From Aristaeella hokkaidonensis (lineage in GTDB: Bacteria; Bacillota; Clostridia; Christensenellales; Aristaeellaceae), in NCBI RefSeq assembly GCF_018128945.1, contig NZ_CP068393.1, positions 1,240,001 through 1,304,000 of the forward strand: DNA of 64,000 bases, in the 5' to 3' direction. Positions within the stretch are counted from its first letter, which is position 1. The number at the start of each line of letters is the position of its first letter. The position numbers were made by a program, and so were the translations under genes. This document shows positions 25,063 to 35,918 of the stretch, one piece after another. The notes under the pieces were generated by a model. The model saw only the letters and a list, made by a program, of their open reading frames with translations. It was not told the origin of the DNA and ran no database searches.

Positions 25063-25515
25063 TTTTTTACCCCTGTCTATTATTCATCTAAACTACGTTT
25101 TCCTAACTACACCATATCAAGTATAGCCATTCCAGCCAACTGAAACGCATAGGGAATACGGATATCAAGTATTTGCTTACCAACTCATGCTTATACACAC
25201 TTCAATATAGCACTAAATGCGCAGATTTCTCTTCTTCTACCATTCCACAACCATTTTTACCGCGTGAAAGAAAAATGCCGAAAATCAGATACCCAACTAC
25301 TTTTAATCAACTATAACATTTCTATTCCTATTCCTGTTGAGATTTTGTGCTATAACCATCTTTGCCAAGTCATTCAGCAAAGCGACGCTTACCCTCTCAT
25401 CTTATCCGGATTATCTCTTAGCCATTACTGCTCTCAACTTTTTTTGCTCCGCAATCTAGCTGTTTTACTCTTCAAAACCGGCGATTAGCTAACACTTATT
25501 CTACTAATTAAGTAA
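25063..25515. other. gap without a recognisable gene
   Basis: About 450 bases of AT-rich sequence with many stops in all frames. I see no gene, repeat or clear terminator. The high stop density and position between polysaccharide genes suggest decayed sequence, but no family could be recognised. Confidence 0.5.
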
Positions 25516-26958
25516 TTATTTGAAAATAATACCTTGGATTTTATGAATTAGATATGGCAGCTGCTCAAACTTACAAACAATTGCTAAAACACAATACACA
25601 GTCATTCCAATCACAATGTCCATAATCAGTGTAACAACCGGATGAAACAATAAATAATTATCAAATATCATAACAATAATTGACATTATACAACTAGTTA
25701 TCACATATGGTAAAACGTCTTTCAATTGACTCCAAATAGAATATGAGAATAACCTTTTGCTATAAAACCCATTGATAAAAGTTGAAATAATACTTACAAA
25801 AGCACATCCTATTGCGATTCCAACTACACCATAATACATTGAAAAACACAACACTAAAATATGCATACTTTTTTTTATCACATCTAGAACTAATACCTTT
25901 TTACTTTCTCCTACCGCTATTAATGCTTGGATATTGATTGTATGCATTGGGTAAAACAAGCACATTATACAAGTAATTATAATATATGGAATACTACCAT
26001 TCCATTTTGAAGTTAGTATAACATCAACAAAACGATTAGAAATAGTAGCAAACCCAAACAACAATGGAGTAAGAGCAAATGAACTAAATGTTATTGCGCG
26101 TTTCATAAGCGTTCTCATTTCATCTTTATTACTTTGACATCTTGAAAGAGCAGGAAAGATAACACTTCCTATGGATGAATTGATATTTGTTACTATTAAA
26201 TTTGGATACTTCGTTCCATGATCATAGATTGCCAAATCTGTGGCACTATATCTTATTGATATTACAGTGCTTCGTATTTCATTAAACAATGCATCTAAAA
26301 CAGAAATGGACATAATACGAAATGCAAACTTATATAGATTCTTTAATCTTATAATTGAAAACTGCAATTTGGGCTTCCATTCACTAACTATATATAAAAC
26401 AATTGTGTCAATAATGACATTAGTTAAATACTGGGCTACCAAAGCCCATGGTCCTGCTCCTCTCAATGCCAAAGTGATTCCTACAATAGCAGATATGACT
26501 GTTCCAATAATGGTCGCAAAAAAGAATTTTCTGAATTGCATGTTTTTAGCAATATAGGATTGTTGAATTGAATTTATAGCAGCAATGGGTATTCTTAGCG
26601 CCATTACCCTAAGAACCCAGACCAGATCTTGATTTTTATAAAACGATGCAAAAGGGCGTGCTAAACAAAATACAACACTGTATAATACTAATGAAAATAC
26701 TATGCTAAAATAATACATAGTATTAAAATCTAATTCGTCCGCATCTTTCTTTTGAATCAATGCATTGCCAAATCCGCCTGTAACAAAAGAATTAAAAATT
26801 GTAATTAATATTGTAACCACTGAAACCACACCATAATCGGCAGGAAGCAAAATTCGTGCAAGAATAATAGATACTATCGTACTAACTAGTTGTGCAGAAA
26901 TTCTTTCAGCAAACTTCCATATTATTCCTGAAAATGTCCCATTTCTTTTATCTACCAT
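25516..26958 (-). CDS. polysaccharide flippase (Wzx-like, MOP superfamily)
   Basis: A 480-aa integral membrane protein with about 12-14 hydrophobic segments. The N-terminus GIIWKFAERISAQLVSTIVS and ILARILLPADYGVVS match the PST/MATE-like oligosaccharide flippases. Prediction: moves lipid-linked repeat units across the membrane, feeding the polymerase at 29357-30682. It lies in the AT-rich core of the polysaccharide locus. Confidence 0.9.
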   Translation of the reverse strand: MVDKRNGTFSGIIWKFAERISAQLVSTIVSIILARILLPADYGVVSVVTILITIFNSFVTGGFGNALIQKKDADELDFNTMYYFSIVFSLVLYSVVFCLARPFASFYKNQDLVWVLRVMALRIPIAAINSIQQSYIAKNMQFRKFFFATIIGTVISAIVGITLALRGAGPWALVAQYLTNVIIDTIVLYIVSEWKPKLQFSIIRLKNLYKFAFRIMSISVLDALFNEIRSTVISIRYSATDLAIYDHGTKYPNLIVTNINSSIGSVIFPALSRCQSNKDEMRTLMKRAITFSSFALTPLLFGFATISNRFVDVILTSKWNGSIPYIIITCIMCLFYPMHTINIQALIAVGESKKVLVLDVIKKSMHILVLCFSMYYGVVGIAIGCAFVSIISTFINGFYSKRLFSYSIWSQLKDVLPYVITSCIMSIIVMIFDNYLLFHPVVTLIMDIVIGMTVYCVLAIVCKFEQLPYLIHKIQGIIFK

Positions 26959-27137
26959 AATCGTTACAACTTCCCACTTTGATGATTTTCTAGAAAAACA
27001 ACTTACTACAATTGTATTAATCTATTATTATCTTGATCAACCACTAAATAGGGCTATGTTGTTATTGAATTGAATAATCCTATAATACATTTCAAAGTTC
27101 TATTATCATTATCTGACACATTATCATAGTTACTAGA

Positions 27138-28292
27138 TCATATATTATCATAATTAAGGTATTCACCCAATTCATCAGACGTCATAAAAACTATATCAGG
27201 ATACTTTTTTATTATATATTCCATAATTTTCTCTAATGCTTTTAGACTTCTTGTTCTATTGCCAGGATTGATTCGATCTATATAATTACATCTATGAGAA
27301 CTAATAATAGCAGGATAGTTATGTGAAAAAGCATACTCAATCTGAGAAATACATTTTTCACAGATATTATCTATATTACCCCCAAAGCATGGTTCAAATT
27401 CACAATTCCGAACAGTGTATATTTGACCAAATTCGTTTTTTTCACCCGTATAGTGTCGTATTTTTGTATATTTTCCCCCATCATAAATATATGGTTTGAA
27501 CTGAAACAAACCGGTTTGTATTTGTGTTACCCCGTTTTCATATAAAGCTTTCTCTATATTATTATCCCAAACATAACAACTAGCTACAAAAGATTTACTT
27601 CTAAAACCAAATATTTTTTCAAATAGCTTAGTTGCTTCCTGTATTGAGTTTTTTAGATACAACAATTCTTCATATGAACAATAATTGAATGTATCCATAT
27701 AACCATATTTATTATGTTCATTATGTGAAGCTCCTATTCCGTACATTCTATGCTCAAATGCAATTCGAGTATCTTTATCATGATTATTTAACGCTTTCAT
27801 CCATCTTTGTACAGAAAGATGCTCCAAGCAATGTAGTTGAGGCCAAATAAATCCCCTATTTATTTTTTCCTTTAATGTATTATATGTATTATCTCCTTTA
27901 AAAGATGTTTTGTATGTCTCTATGAAAGTTTCTCTAGCGTACTTTTTGGTCTCGGTGATTTTAGAAAAATCTGCATTGCACAGAGAATAATTTGCTGTGA
28001 ATACTAATGGACGTTTATTTTTATCAACAAATTTTGAAAGGGTATTACATAGTTCAATTATATCTTGTTCACTCTCTATTGCATCGTTTGCTATAAATGG
28101 TTCTTTGTATGGATTATCACCTATCGCAAAAAGTTCTTTTAAAGTACTTTGGCTTGGTGTCCTTATCGAACCCCAGTCATCAGATTCAATGACAAGAATT
28201 CGTTTATTTATATGAGCTGATTTTCTGTTGTTTTCATATAGTTTATACCATAATTTAAACTTATGTAATTCATTGGCTATTTCTTTTTTCAT
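27138..28292 (-). CDS. polysaccharide deacetylase-like protein
   Basis: About 384 aa. The start at 28292 is chosen because AAAGGA lies about 12 bases upstream; it overlaps the LicD gene by 23 bases. The segment RILVIESDDWGSIR near residue 30 resembles the first metal-binding strand of NodB-type deacetylases (an Asp pair). The later IISSHRCNYIDRINPGNRTRSLKALEK and the terminal 'VFMTSDELGEYL' fit the C-terminal motifs of the same fold (SHR..Y). There is no signal peptide, so it may act in the cytosol on lipid-linked or nucleotide-linked sugars. Assignment to the fold is fair; the reaction is inferred. Confidence 0.65.
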   Translation of the reverse strand: MKKEIANELHKFKLWYKLYENNRKSAHINKRILVIESDDWGSIRTPSQSTLKELFAIGDNPYKEPFIANDAIESEQDIIELCNTLSKFVDKNKRPLVFTANYSLCNADFSKITETKKYARETFIETYKTSFKGDNTYNTLKEKINRGFIWPQLHCLEHLSVQRWMKALNNHDKDTRIAFEHRMYGIGASHNEHNKYGYMDTFNYCSYEELLYLKNSIQEATKLFEKIFGFRSKSFVASCYVWDNNIEKALYENGVTQIQTGLFQFKPYIYDGGKYTKIRHYTGEKNEFGQIYTVRNCEFEPCFGGNIDNICEKCISQIEYAFSHNYPAIISSHRCNYIDRINPGNRTRSLKALEKIMEYIIKKYPDIVFMTSDELGEYLNYDNI

Positions 28293-29091
28293 ACATTCTA
28301 TATCCTTTTCTTCGTTTTTCTTCTGGTGGAATATCCAAATAATCTGAACCAAATAATTGTGTAAGGTATTCATCTGCTTTTGATGGCCCCATCAATTGAT
28401 GGTTTTCGAATCTGTATGATACAGGTCTACCATAGATGGTCACATCCATGTACTGTTTTTTATATTTGTATTGGCTTGCCATTGAGCATAAATGCTTCGT
28501 CTTTGAATAACGTTTCATTTCATTGTCTAATGATCTAAGTACAAGGTTTCTAAAAGGTTTCAATACAGCATGCAACAAACAACGTCCAAGTTTCTTAATT
28601 GAATCGATTTTAAACGTATATCCACATGTCCAAAATAAGAGTCTCTTTCTCTTGTTTATCCTTTTTTCTTGCTTTTTGCATTCTACAATATCATCCGGTG
28701 CATAATCCAGAGGAAACACATCAAAATATAATCGTTTGTCGTACTTTGTCTTATAATATAATGGATTATCAATATAAGTATTATTATCATATATTCGAAT
28801 AATAACATAATCACAATATTTATTATATCGATAGTTCTTTATCTCGTAGCCACTATAATCATGAAATTTAGATGCCAACAATAATAATTTTTCATAATCA
28901 GCTCTAATCATTCCAACATCTATGTCGTCATCCCAAGGAATATAACCATTATGCCTTACAGCTCCGAGCAATGTACCTCCAATAATATAATAATCCAAGC
29001 CTTCACTTTTGCAAAAATTATCAAACTTGATCATAATACCTAATAGTCTTCTTTGAACTTCTTCTAATTCTATCGTTGTATTATTATCCAT
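28270..29091 (-). CDS. LicD-family phosphotransferase
   Basis: A 273-aa LicD protein. The signature IIGGTLLGAVRHNGYIPWDDDIDVG (GTLLGxxRxxGxIPWDDDxD, about 36-60) holds the nucleotidyltransferase-fold Asp residues. LicD proteins transfer phosphocholine or similar phospho-groups from a CDP carrier onto surface glycans. A CDP-forming cytidylyltransferase gene lies in the same locus (33821-34243), which may supply the donor. The C-terminus ends in KRRKGYRMYEKRN. Soluble, presumably working on lipid-linked intermediates at the inner face. Confidence 0.9.
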   Translation of the reverse strand: MDNNTTIELEEVQRRLLGIMIKFDNFCKSEGLDYYIIGGTLLGAVRHNGYIPWDDDIDVGMIRADYEKLLLLASKFHDYSGYEIKNYRYNKYCDYVIIRIYDNNTYIDNPLYYKTKYDKRLYFDVFPLDYAPDDIVECKKQEKRINKRKRLLFWTCGYTFKIDSIKKLGRCLLHAVLKPFRNLVLRSLDNEMKRYSKTKHLCSMASQYKYKKQYMDVTIYGRPVSYRFENHQLMGPSKADEYLTQLFGSDYLDIPPEEKRRKGYRMYEKRNSQ

Positions 29092-29356
29092 TTTTCTCTT
29101 TGTATGATAATTACGAGAACGAATTCCATACTTTCCTTTCCTCTATGATTTTTTAACGATTAAAACAATGCAACCCCTTCTCAACGAAGTCCAAACCAGT
29201 TCTCCAACATGAAACACATTCTCCACCCGTCTTACTCTTATTTACATTGATATCGAGCACAGGTTTGTTCGGAATAGTCCACAGTCTAATATTATTACAG
29301 TAAAGCCAAGGCCAATAAAGCCGCTCACTCGCGAATCGTTATCGTTGATACCAAGC

Positions 29357-30682
29357 CTATAGATTATATCTTGTTCTATTATGTATTGAGTAATAGGCTG
29401 CATTTTTTTCTTTTGATAATAAATCTTCCAAAATAATATAACCAAATAGACTTATAGCAACCGGTGTCATATATGTTATGGATGTGGCAAGTGGAACAGT
29501 ACAACTCATCAAAAGTGTAAAAGAAAACGGCAATAAATCAATATAATCAAAATGTTTTCTTCTGTTATAAGTTATATTATACGCATACAGAAGAAAAAAC
29601 ACTGTATATATAACACCTCCACCGAACAAATATTGTAATGGCATACAATGCACTTCACAACTAAATAAACCAATTCCAAACATTATACTAATAATTGAAT
29701 TCGACCAGATTGCAAAATTGGCCTTGTTTATATCAATTCTTCCATTTCCTCCGATTGTATTTGAGTCTCTAAATCGAATAAATAATGAATCAAGAACATT
29801 AGATAAGTATTTATTTAGAACATAATAACCAATTCCGAATGCCAACAATAATATGAGTAGGTACTTTGCCTTTTTTTGTATAAAAAATATAACTAATATC
29901 ATTAAACAATATGTAATTGCATACGCTCTGGAAAGGCCTATTAATGCAATAATTGAACAAATGGCAACCGATACCGTCAAGAGAATTTTTATATATGATT
30001 TTTTTATTTTTTCTTTCCTCATAAGAACAAAATATAATGAGCACGCTGTTATTGCAAATAGTCCAAGATAATTAGGATCCATACTAATACTCATAGTCCC
30101 CATTTTATTGTATTTTACAGTTTCATCACCGAGTCTTTTCCCAATAGTAAGAATGTCATTAAGTGAATACACGCGTAATGTGGCTAATATAAAAATAATG
30201 CTCATTACAGATGTTCCAACTATATAGTAATATAAATTATCAATATCACTCGATTTATCCAACAATAGAACCGCAAAGAAAACTAATCCAATACATGAGA
30301 ATAAAACATCCGAATATCTGTAACTATATATAAACATTTGATATACGGATAGAATAGACATTATTAGTATACAAAACAATACTTGAATATTTACATAAAA
30401 ATCTCCTTTTTCCGCTATAATTCTAAAAAGATAAACCATAATTAGATAGTTTCCTGGCAAACCATTTAATATTGGCAGAATGAAAAATAAAACTCGGTCG
30501 AGTTGTTTTTTTTTCATAAATAATGCATCATATGCAAAAATCACAACAAATAACAATTTGTTTATTCCAATTGAAAAAACATCACGTAAAACTAATAATA
30601 GCACAATTAAAGCAATGGAAAAAAGCACACCAATATTACTATCAGAACACGTTTGCTTTATATATGATTTTTTTTCTATCAT
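29357..30682 (-). CDS. polysaccharide polymerase/ligase (Wzy-like)
   Basis: A 441-aa protein with about 10-12 hydrophobic segments and a large loop between residues about 290 and 340, typical of O-antigen polymerases and ligases. Polymerases of this type have little sequence conservation, so the call rests on topology and context (flippase, initiating transferase, chain-length protein). Its ATG overlaps the stop of the upstream glycosyltransferase gene (ATGA). The 29092-29356 gap downstream holds no gene. Confidence 0.8.
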   Translation of the reverse strand: MIEKKSYIKQTCSDSNIGVLFSIALIVLLLVLRDVFSIGINKLLFVVIFAYDALFMKKKQLDRVLFFILPILNGLPGNYLIMVYLFRIIAEKGDFYVNIQVLFCILIMSILSVYQMFIYSYRYSDVLFSCIGLVFFAVLLLDKSSDIDNLYYYIVGTSVMSIIFILATLRVYSLNDILTIGKRLGDETVKYNKMGTMSISMDPNYLGLFAITACSLYFVLMRKEKIKKSYIKILLTVSVAICSIIALIGLSRAYAITYCLMILVIFFIQKKAKYLLILLLAFGIGYYVLNKYLSNVLDSLFIRFRDSNTIGGNGRIDINKANFAIWSNSIISIMFGIGLFSCEVHCMPLQYLFGGGVIYTVFFLLYAYNITYNRRKHFDYIDLLPFSFTLLMSCTVPLATSITYMTPVAISLFGYIILEDLLSKEKNAAYYSIHNRTRYNL

Positions 30683-31851
30683 AATTCACCAACCACCTTA
30701 TTGATTGCCTCAATAAAGGACTGCTCATCTCGATACATTTTTACATTGTTGCATGTGGCAAATTCAATTTTCGATGAAAATGCATCTATTAGCATCTCTA
30801 AAATAGCTTCATCAGTATTATCACAAACCAACCCATAATTATGTTTTTTTATCATCTCTTCAGCTGATAAAGTATTGGTTGTTAATACAGGTATGCCAAG
30901 AATTATAGCTTCATCAAAAACTAAAGGGGCGGCCTCATGAAAAGATGGCACAAAAACATATGAGGCATTTTTCATAAATCTGTATGGATTACTCTGTCTG
31001 TCTTCAAGCACAACCACTCTATTTAAATGATAGAATTCGATTGCTTTTTCTAATGCTGTATATAAGCTCCCACCACCTACAATATGCCATTCGAATTCAA
31101 ATCCTTTATCTACTAAATGTTTAATAATTGGCATACACCGTAGCAAGCCTTTTTCTTCGCTAAGACGGCAAACACTAACTAATGTCGGTCTATTATATAT
31201 GATAGCGTCTTCATTGGCTTGTAAAACAATTGAGTCAGCATCACAGCAATTATATACAATACTTGTCTTGTTTCTTGCTTCAGGAATACAATCTATAAAT
31301 TGTTTTTTTACACTGGAAGATACTGCGCATATAAAATCCATTTTTTCATATATTTTTCTATTACGTATTGTATTACCACCATATAATTTGAAATCACAAT
31401 GGACAAACGAACCCTTTTTTTTTGCTTTACAACAATTAATTACAATTTCATTGGTTAAACAGAAAAAATCCCTATCGTCCGTTGGCTGTGAGTATGATAT
31501 GGCAATATCATATGTATCTTTAGTTTTTCCCAAGACAGCAGTATATAGTTTTGATGCTATATTCTTAAACCCCATCTTTGTGATTAAACTAGTAAACAAC
31601 CTAAAGAAAAAATGTATTTTCCCTTTTTCTTTACAATGCTTCAAATCCATTTCTGAGATCATTTGGTACTTCGATAATTCTATCAATTTAATGCTTTTAG
31701 GAATATGAGAATAATACTCTCCCATTCTATTTAAACATAATAATGAAATATCAAATCTATTATAAATAGTGATTTTTTTTATCAACTCTAGCAACGAGTG
31801 TTGTATTCCTCCTTGCTCCATATTGTTGATAACAAATAGAATTTTGATCAT
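30679..31851 (-). CDS. glycosyltransferase, GT4-like
   Basis: A 390-aa GT-B glycosyltransferase. N-terminal ILFVINNMEQGGIQHSLLE is the usual acceptor-site GG motif; C-terminal SYVFVPSFHEAAPLVFDEAI has the nucleotide-sugar-binding E-x7-E. Cytosolic, adds one sugar to the lipid-linked repeat unit. The donor sugar cannot be deduced. It is coupled to the polymerase gene and follows another glycosyltransferase gene by 12 bases. Confidence 0.88.
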   Translation of the reverse strand: MIKILFVINNMEQGGIQHSLLELIKKITIYNRFDISLLCLNRMGEYYSHIPKSIKLIELSKYQMISEMDLKHCKEKGKIHFFFRLFTSLITKMGFKNIASKLYTAVLGKTKDTYDIAISYSQPTDDRDFFCLTNEIVINCCKAKKKGSFVHCDFKLYGGNTIRNRKIYEKMDFICAVSSSVKKQFIDCIPEARNKTSIVYNCCDADSIVLQANEDAIIYNRPTLVSVCRLSEEKGLLRCMPIIKHLVDKGFEFEWHIVGGGSLYTALEKAIEFYHLNRVVVLEDRQSNPYRFMKNASYVFVPSFHEAAPLVFDEAIILGIPVLTTNTLSAEEMIKKHNYGLVCDNTDEAILEMLIDAFSSKIEFATCNNVKMYRDEQSFIEAINKVVGEL

Positions 31852-31863
31852 ATTCTCACCTGT

Positions 31864-32997
31864 TCAGATGTTTAAATTGCTTATCTGTCCATTAAAAACA
31901 ATTTCATTATCAAGTACTTCATCTACAACTTTATAATATTGTAGAATATCTTTTTTCCTTTGTTCTACTAATTCTTTCACTTCCATATTCGGAGAAAAAC
32001 TTGTATCCAGATGAAGAACATTATATTGATTTAGTATTCTATTAGGTTCTGCAAGAGCATCGTTTATACCAACAATCAACCCCGCAGCCAGATAATCAGA
32101 AAACTTGTTAGGAAATGCCACTTTATTAGTCATGTTTTTCTCTCTATATAGAAATCCAACATCACATGCGGAAAGATATCCGAAATAATCCTCATGATTT
32201 AAAAATGCACAATAATAGTTTCTTTTAGGAAATGACTCTTTCAAAAGATTCTCAAAATTAGTATCGATATTGCAGAAAAAGCAGAAATAACAATTATCAA
32301 TTGTTCTATCATAATTCTGGAATTGCTGTATAATTACATCAATCATTTGCCACGCTGAACGAAAGCCACTATAAACAAACACTATTGTATTATTATCTAC
32401 ACCCAGGGTTGTGCGATATTTTTCCCTGTCTTGTAGTAATTGTTTAGGTTGTTTATAACTGTTAATACCACATCGGACTTTATAAAATTTTACAGTTTTG
32501 TTTTTCTTTATATATTTCTGGCAATAATCCTTTAATTCTTCAGATACAACAAAACATGAATCTACATTATTTATAATATATCTAAATATTTCTTTTTGCA
32601 TTAAGTATTTTGCATATTGTTTTATGTTATTGCAATTGTATTCTATTTTTTCTTCGTTGCATGCTTGCATATCATATGAGATTTCCGATTTGAGTGCATT
32701 TTTATGTAGTGCTTTTTTAACTTTGTAGTGAATTCTCAATATTTTGAAGCCGTAATACAAAATAATATCCGGATTGTTCTCAGAAATAATCTGATCTATG
32801 TCTTCGATTTTCATCTTTGAAAAAGATATACCTTCATATCGTAAAGTATCAATTGAGTATTTTGTTTTGCCGAGAATATAACACTTCGTATAAATGTCTT
32901 TTTCTTGATACATCGCTTCTGCCCTTCTAACAATCAGCGATGTATTGCCTTCTTTTAATGTTAAATCTGAATTTGTAAACAACACTAAAATACGCAT
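31864..32997 (-). CDS. glycosyltransferase, GT4-like
   Basis: A 377-aa GT-B-like glycosyltransferase. Visible features: N-terminal RILVLFTNSDLTLKEGN, the central TIVFVYSGFRSAWQMID strand and the C-terminal donor-binding segment FPNKFSDYLAAGLIVG. The E-x7-E motif is weak, so the family is less certain than for its neighbours. It starts 13 bases downstream of the DUF2334-type gene in the same operon. Confidence 0.78.
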   Translation of the reverse strand: MRILVLFTNSDLTLKEGNTSLIVRRAEAMYQEKDIYTKCYILGKTKYSIDTLRYEGISFSKMKIEDIDQIISENNPDIILYYGFKILRIHYKVKKALHKNALKSEISYDMQACNEEKIEYNCNNIKQYAKYLMQKEIFRYIINNVDSCFVVSEELKDYCQKYIKKNKTVKFYKVRCGINSYKQPKQLLQDREKYRTTLGVDNNTIVFVYSGFRSAWQMIDVIIQQFQNYDRTIDNCYFCFFCNIDTNFENLLKESFPKRNYYCAFLNHEDYFGYLSACDVGFLYREKNMTNKVAFPNKFSDYLAAGLIVGINDALAEPNRILNQYNVLHLDTSFSPNMEVKELVEQRKKDILQYYKVVDEVLDNEIVFNGQISNLNI

Positions 32998-33010
32998 CTT
33001 ATCACTCTCT

Positions 33011-33730
33011 TTATCTATGTTTTCTGAGGTACATATAATTTAGAATTTTATCTAGTTTGGTCTTTTTTCTATCTGAAAAGAGTAATGATTGAAAATCTAC
33101 AAATTTATTAGATTGTTTTATAATAAAGGCCTCCAGCTTGTTAAAACTCTGTTCATTCATCATGTTTGGATGATAACAGAAAGTTACAATCTTGAAAGGA
33201 AGTTTCCTAACACTTCCGCTCTGTTGTGGAATGAACCAAAATCCATCATCTTTATATATATCCAATGCAATAGTATCAGAAATAATCCGTATAGGTGTTT
33301 CTATTTTAATTGCTTTTAATGTATTCTCATCAAACGTATGTGATGGTGCAAAAAATATATCAGGCGTTATACCATGTTTTAATAGGATTTCATACCCCTT
33401 CCTAATCTTTTCAGCTTGCTTCTCAAATGTAAGCCCTGCAAATTCAGATCTTTTATGTATAGGATTAATCCCGCCATCCTTTGTTATATATCGATGTTCA
33501 TAACCATGCATAGCGGGAGTCCATCCTTCAGCCACCCAATCATGAATCATATCCCAAAAGGTTGCATTATATTTATATTTTGAAATTAAACAATCATCTC
33601 TATTGTTTGGTATTATTCCAACAATTGGTTTAATATCATATTTAGCCAGCAGATTATAGATTCGTACCCATTTCTCCAAATCCATGTATTCAGAAGCATC
33701 ATCAAGTCGTATTAAATACATTATATTCAC
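33011..33730 (-). CDS. DUF2334/polysaccharide deacetylase-type protein
   Basis: A 239-aa protein with the NodB-like deacetylase core. MYLIRLDDASEYMDLEKW gives the first-strand Asp pair, IVGIIPNNRDD the next strand, and the metal-binding His pair lies in HGYEHRYI. FFAPSHTFDENTL is the fourth motif. It matches the DUF2334 group, whose members sit in exopolysaccharide loci. No signal peptide is seen. Possible role: N-deacetylation of a lipid-linked sugar. Confidence 0.82.
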   Translation of the reverse strand: MNIMYLIRLDDASEYMDLEKWVRIYNLLAKYDIKPIVGIIPNNRDDCLISKYKYNATFWDMIHDWVAEGWTPAMHGYEHRYITKDGGINPIHKRSEFAGLTFEKQAEKIRKGYEILLKHGITPDIFFAPSHTFDENTLKAIKIETPIRIISDTIALDIYKDDGFWFIPQQSGSVRKLPFKIVTFCYHPNMMNEQSFNKLEAFIIKQSNKFVDFQSLLFSDRKKTKLDKILNYMYLRKHR

Positions 33731-33820
33731 TTTCTCCTGTCCATCGATGAAGTAAGCTTTTCAATTATATCTGATCTTATCTAAAAGATAGTCAAACAAT
33801 CCTCAAGTCGTTTCATCCAT

Positions 33821-34243
33821 TTACTGCCCTCTTATTTTATCCCTCAATATGGTGGAAGAAACAGAATGTGTGTATGGTAAATATACAAGATCAACTCCAA
33901 TGTCTTTTAATTGTTCTTCTATTCGTGCCCATTTCTCGCTTCCTTTCCAATCATCCCCAACAAACATAACATCAATTCCATACTTTTTTGCTGCAGTTAT
34001 TTTATCGTTGTAATCAGTTTGAGGAACAACTTCATCTACATATCGAATCGCTTCAACTATTCGTATTCTATCCTCATATTTAATAATCGGAGCCTTATGC
34101 TTATTTGCCCGGACAACTTCATCTGTTGATACTGCAACAATAAGATGTTCACAGTATTGTTTAGCGTTCATTAATACGTTAAGATGTCCAATATGAAACA
34201 TATCATAGACACCTGCTGTATAACCAATTTTATACTTTTTCAT
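33821..34243 (-). CDS. cytidylyltransferase (glycerol-3-phosphate type)
   Basis: A 140-aa nucleotidyltransferase. GYTAGVYDMFHIGHLNVLM contains the HxGH motif; VGDDWKGSEKW and the final SVSSTILRDKI (the ISTT-like motif) complete the fold. The start at 34243 is preferred because GGGAG lies about 12 bases upstream; the 34261 ATG lacks a site. Family members make CDP-glycerol or related CDP-alcohols. The product could be used by the LicD protein to decorate the glycan. Confidence 0.85.
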   Translation of the reverse strand: MKKYKIGYTAGVYDMFHIGHLNVLMNAKQYCEHLIVAVSTDEVVRANKHKAPIIKYEDRIRIVEAIRYVDEVVPQTDYNDKITAAKKYGIDVMFVGDDWKGSEKWARIEEQLKDIGVDLVYLPYTHSVSSTILRDKIRGQ

Positions 34244-34261
34244 CGTTTTTCTTTCTCCCAT

Positions 34262-34644
34262 ATTCTTATAAGATCGTTTTATTATCTTTTGCTTTTGGCT
34301 TAACCAACAAATATTGCACCCAGCTGCTTTTCATTTCTCTTACGATCTTCCATATATATATATTAATATTTTACAAATACACATATATCAAGATGGCCAA
34401 TGCCGAATCTGATTTATATGTTCTCAAGGAGCATGATATTTTGCTTTATGGCGTATAAAACACATTATACTTTCCTGATATTTCGCAAACCCAAAATAGC
34501 CTTTATTTGGTATAAAACCAAAGTGATCTAAATGTATTACATATCCGTGATAGCATCAATCTGAATTCAATTATTCATATCCATATATACAGAAGCGTTG
34601 TAAAGCTGAAGAATACATGTCTTCATATTTCAACAATCCATACA
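34262..34644. other. gap without a recognisable gene
   Basis: AT-rich intergenic sequence of about 380 bases, dense in stops. It contains a short (AT)n run near 34350. No gene, repeat family or convincing terminator was found. Confidence 0.5.
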
Positions 34645-35766
34645 TTAAAGTGATTCATATAAATTAGTAATCCATGTAGCTGTATCAATTATATCAAAAC
34701 CTGCTTTCCTTATTTCTTCTCTCACATCTTTTCGTTTCATATCTGTATTTCTAATACAATTAATCCATGTGTCTGTACCTCGATCGATTGGCACCTTTTG
34801 AGCTAAAGAAGAGATAAAAACACTATCCGTCACATTTGCAGAAACAATACAAGGTAAGCCTGCTGCTTGTGCTTCTATAACTGCTACTGGCAACCCCTCC
34901 CATATGGATGGAAACAGAAAACAATCGGATGCATTTAAAAGATCAGGAACATCATCTCGTAAACCGAGAAAAAATACTTTATCAGCAATTGATAGTTCGC
35001 TTGCTCTTCTAATCATTTCTTCTTTTAATCCACCTTCACCAACTAAAAGAAGGACTGCGTTTTGATCATTCCGAACTATTTTACTAAATGTTTCTAATAA
35101 AAACGGATGATTTTTTGATGGATGAAATCTACCTATATGAATATATACAATTTCACTACCTATTCCTAATTTTCTTCTTGTAATAATCCGTCTTTCTTCG
35201 TTAAAAACGTATTGACTTAAGTCAATTGCATTCTGTAAAACATGATAGTTACTTTTATTCGTAATTCTTTTACCAAACAGCCATTCACCAGATTTTTTTG
35301 AACAACTTAAAAAATAATCCGCCTGATATCTCAAAGGGTATTGTAACAATTGTTTTGCAATTGAAGATATTCCTTTTCCATTTGATGTACTGTGACTATG
35401 TATTATAGTATATACTTTATGCTTTTTTGCCATTAGAAAAATCAAAGCTGCATAGCTCCTATTATGTGAATGTAATATCCTGTATTCTGGATGTTCATAA
35501 AAGAATCGATCCCAAGCCAACAATACTTCTCGAAAATTATAACCATTAAACTTAGGCATGGTGAAAATCCTTGATCCCATGCTTTCCACTAAAGATGCTT
35601 GTTCTCTATGAGTAGGTTCATCTAAAACAAAATCAAACTGTATTCTGTTTCTATCTATTGCTTTATATAGATTTAGAATCACCATCTGAGAGCCACCAAA
35701 GCCAAGACTTCCTATCATATGAAGAACTCTTATTGGCCTATTATGTGCAGTAGCATTCATATTCAT
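34645..35766 (-). CDS. glycosyltransferase, GT4 family
   Basis: A 373-aa GT-B glycosyltransferase. RVLHMIGSLGFGGSQMVILN is the N-terminal acceptor motif, IHIGRFHPSKNHPFLLETF the inter-domain strand, and FLFPSIWEGLPVAVIEAQAAG the donor motif with E-x7-E, all matching family GT4. Cytosolic, adds a sugar to the growing repeat unit. Donor and acceptor unknown. Confidence 0.9.
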   Translation of the reverse strand: MNMNATAHNRPIRVLHMIGSLGFGGSQMVILNLYKAIDRNRIQFDFVLDEPTHREQASLVESMGSRIFTMPKFNGYNFREVLLAWDRFFYEHPEYRILHSHNRSYAALIFLMAKKHKVYTIIHSHSTSNGKGISSIAKQLLQYPLRYQADYFLSCSKKSGEWLFGKRITNKSNYHVLQNAIDLSQYVFNEERRIITRRKLGIGSEIVYIHIGRFHPSKNHPFLLETFSKIVRNDQNAVLLLVGEGGLKEEMIRRASELSIADKVFFLGLRDDVPDLLNASDCFLFPSIWEGLPVAVIEAQAAGLPCIVSANVTDSVFISSLAQKVPIDRGTDTWINCIRNTDMKRKDVREEIRKAGFDIIDTATWITNLYESL

Positions 35767-35918
35767 TCTTCCTCTAGTCGTTTCATAACAACATTAATAC
35801 ATCAGCTAATCTGTTACTGATATTCTCATAGCAAACACAGAGCCATTGTATTATCAGCACAATCTATTAGCATATATACATAGATACTTACACATTCATG
35901 AATAGTTATCATACTTTT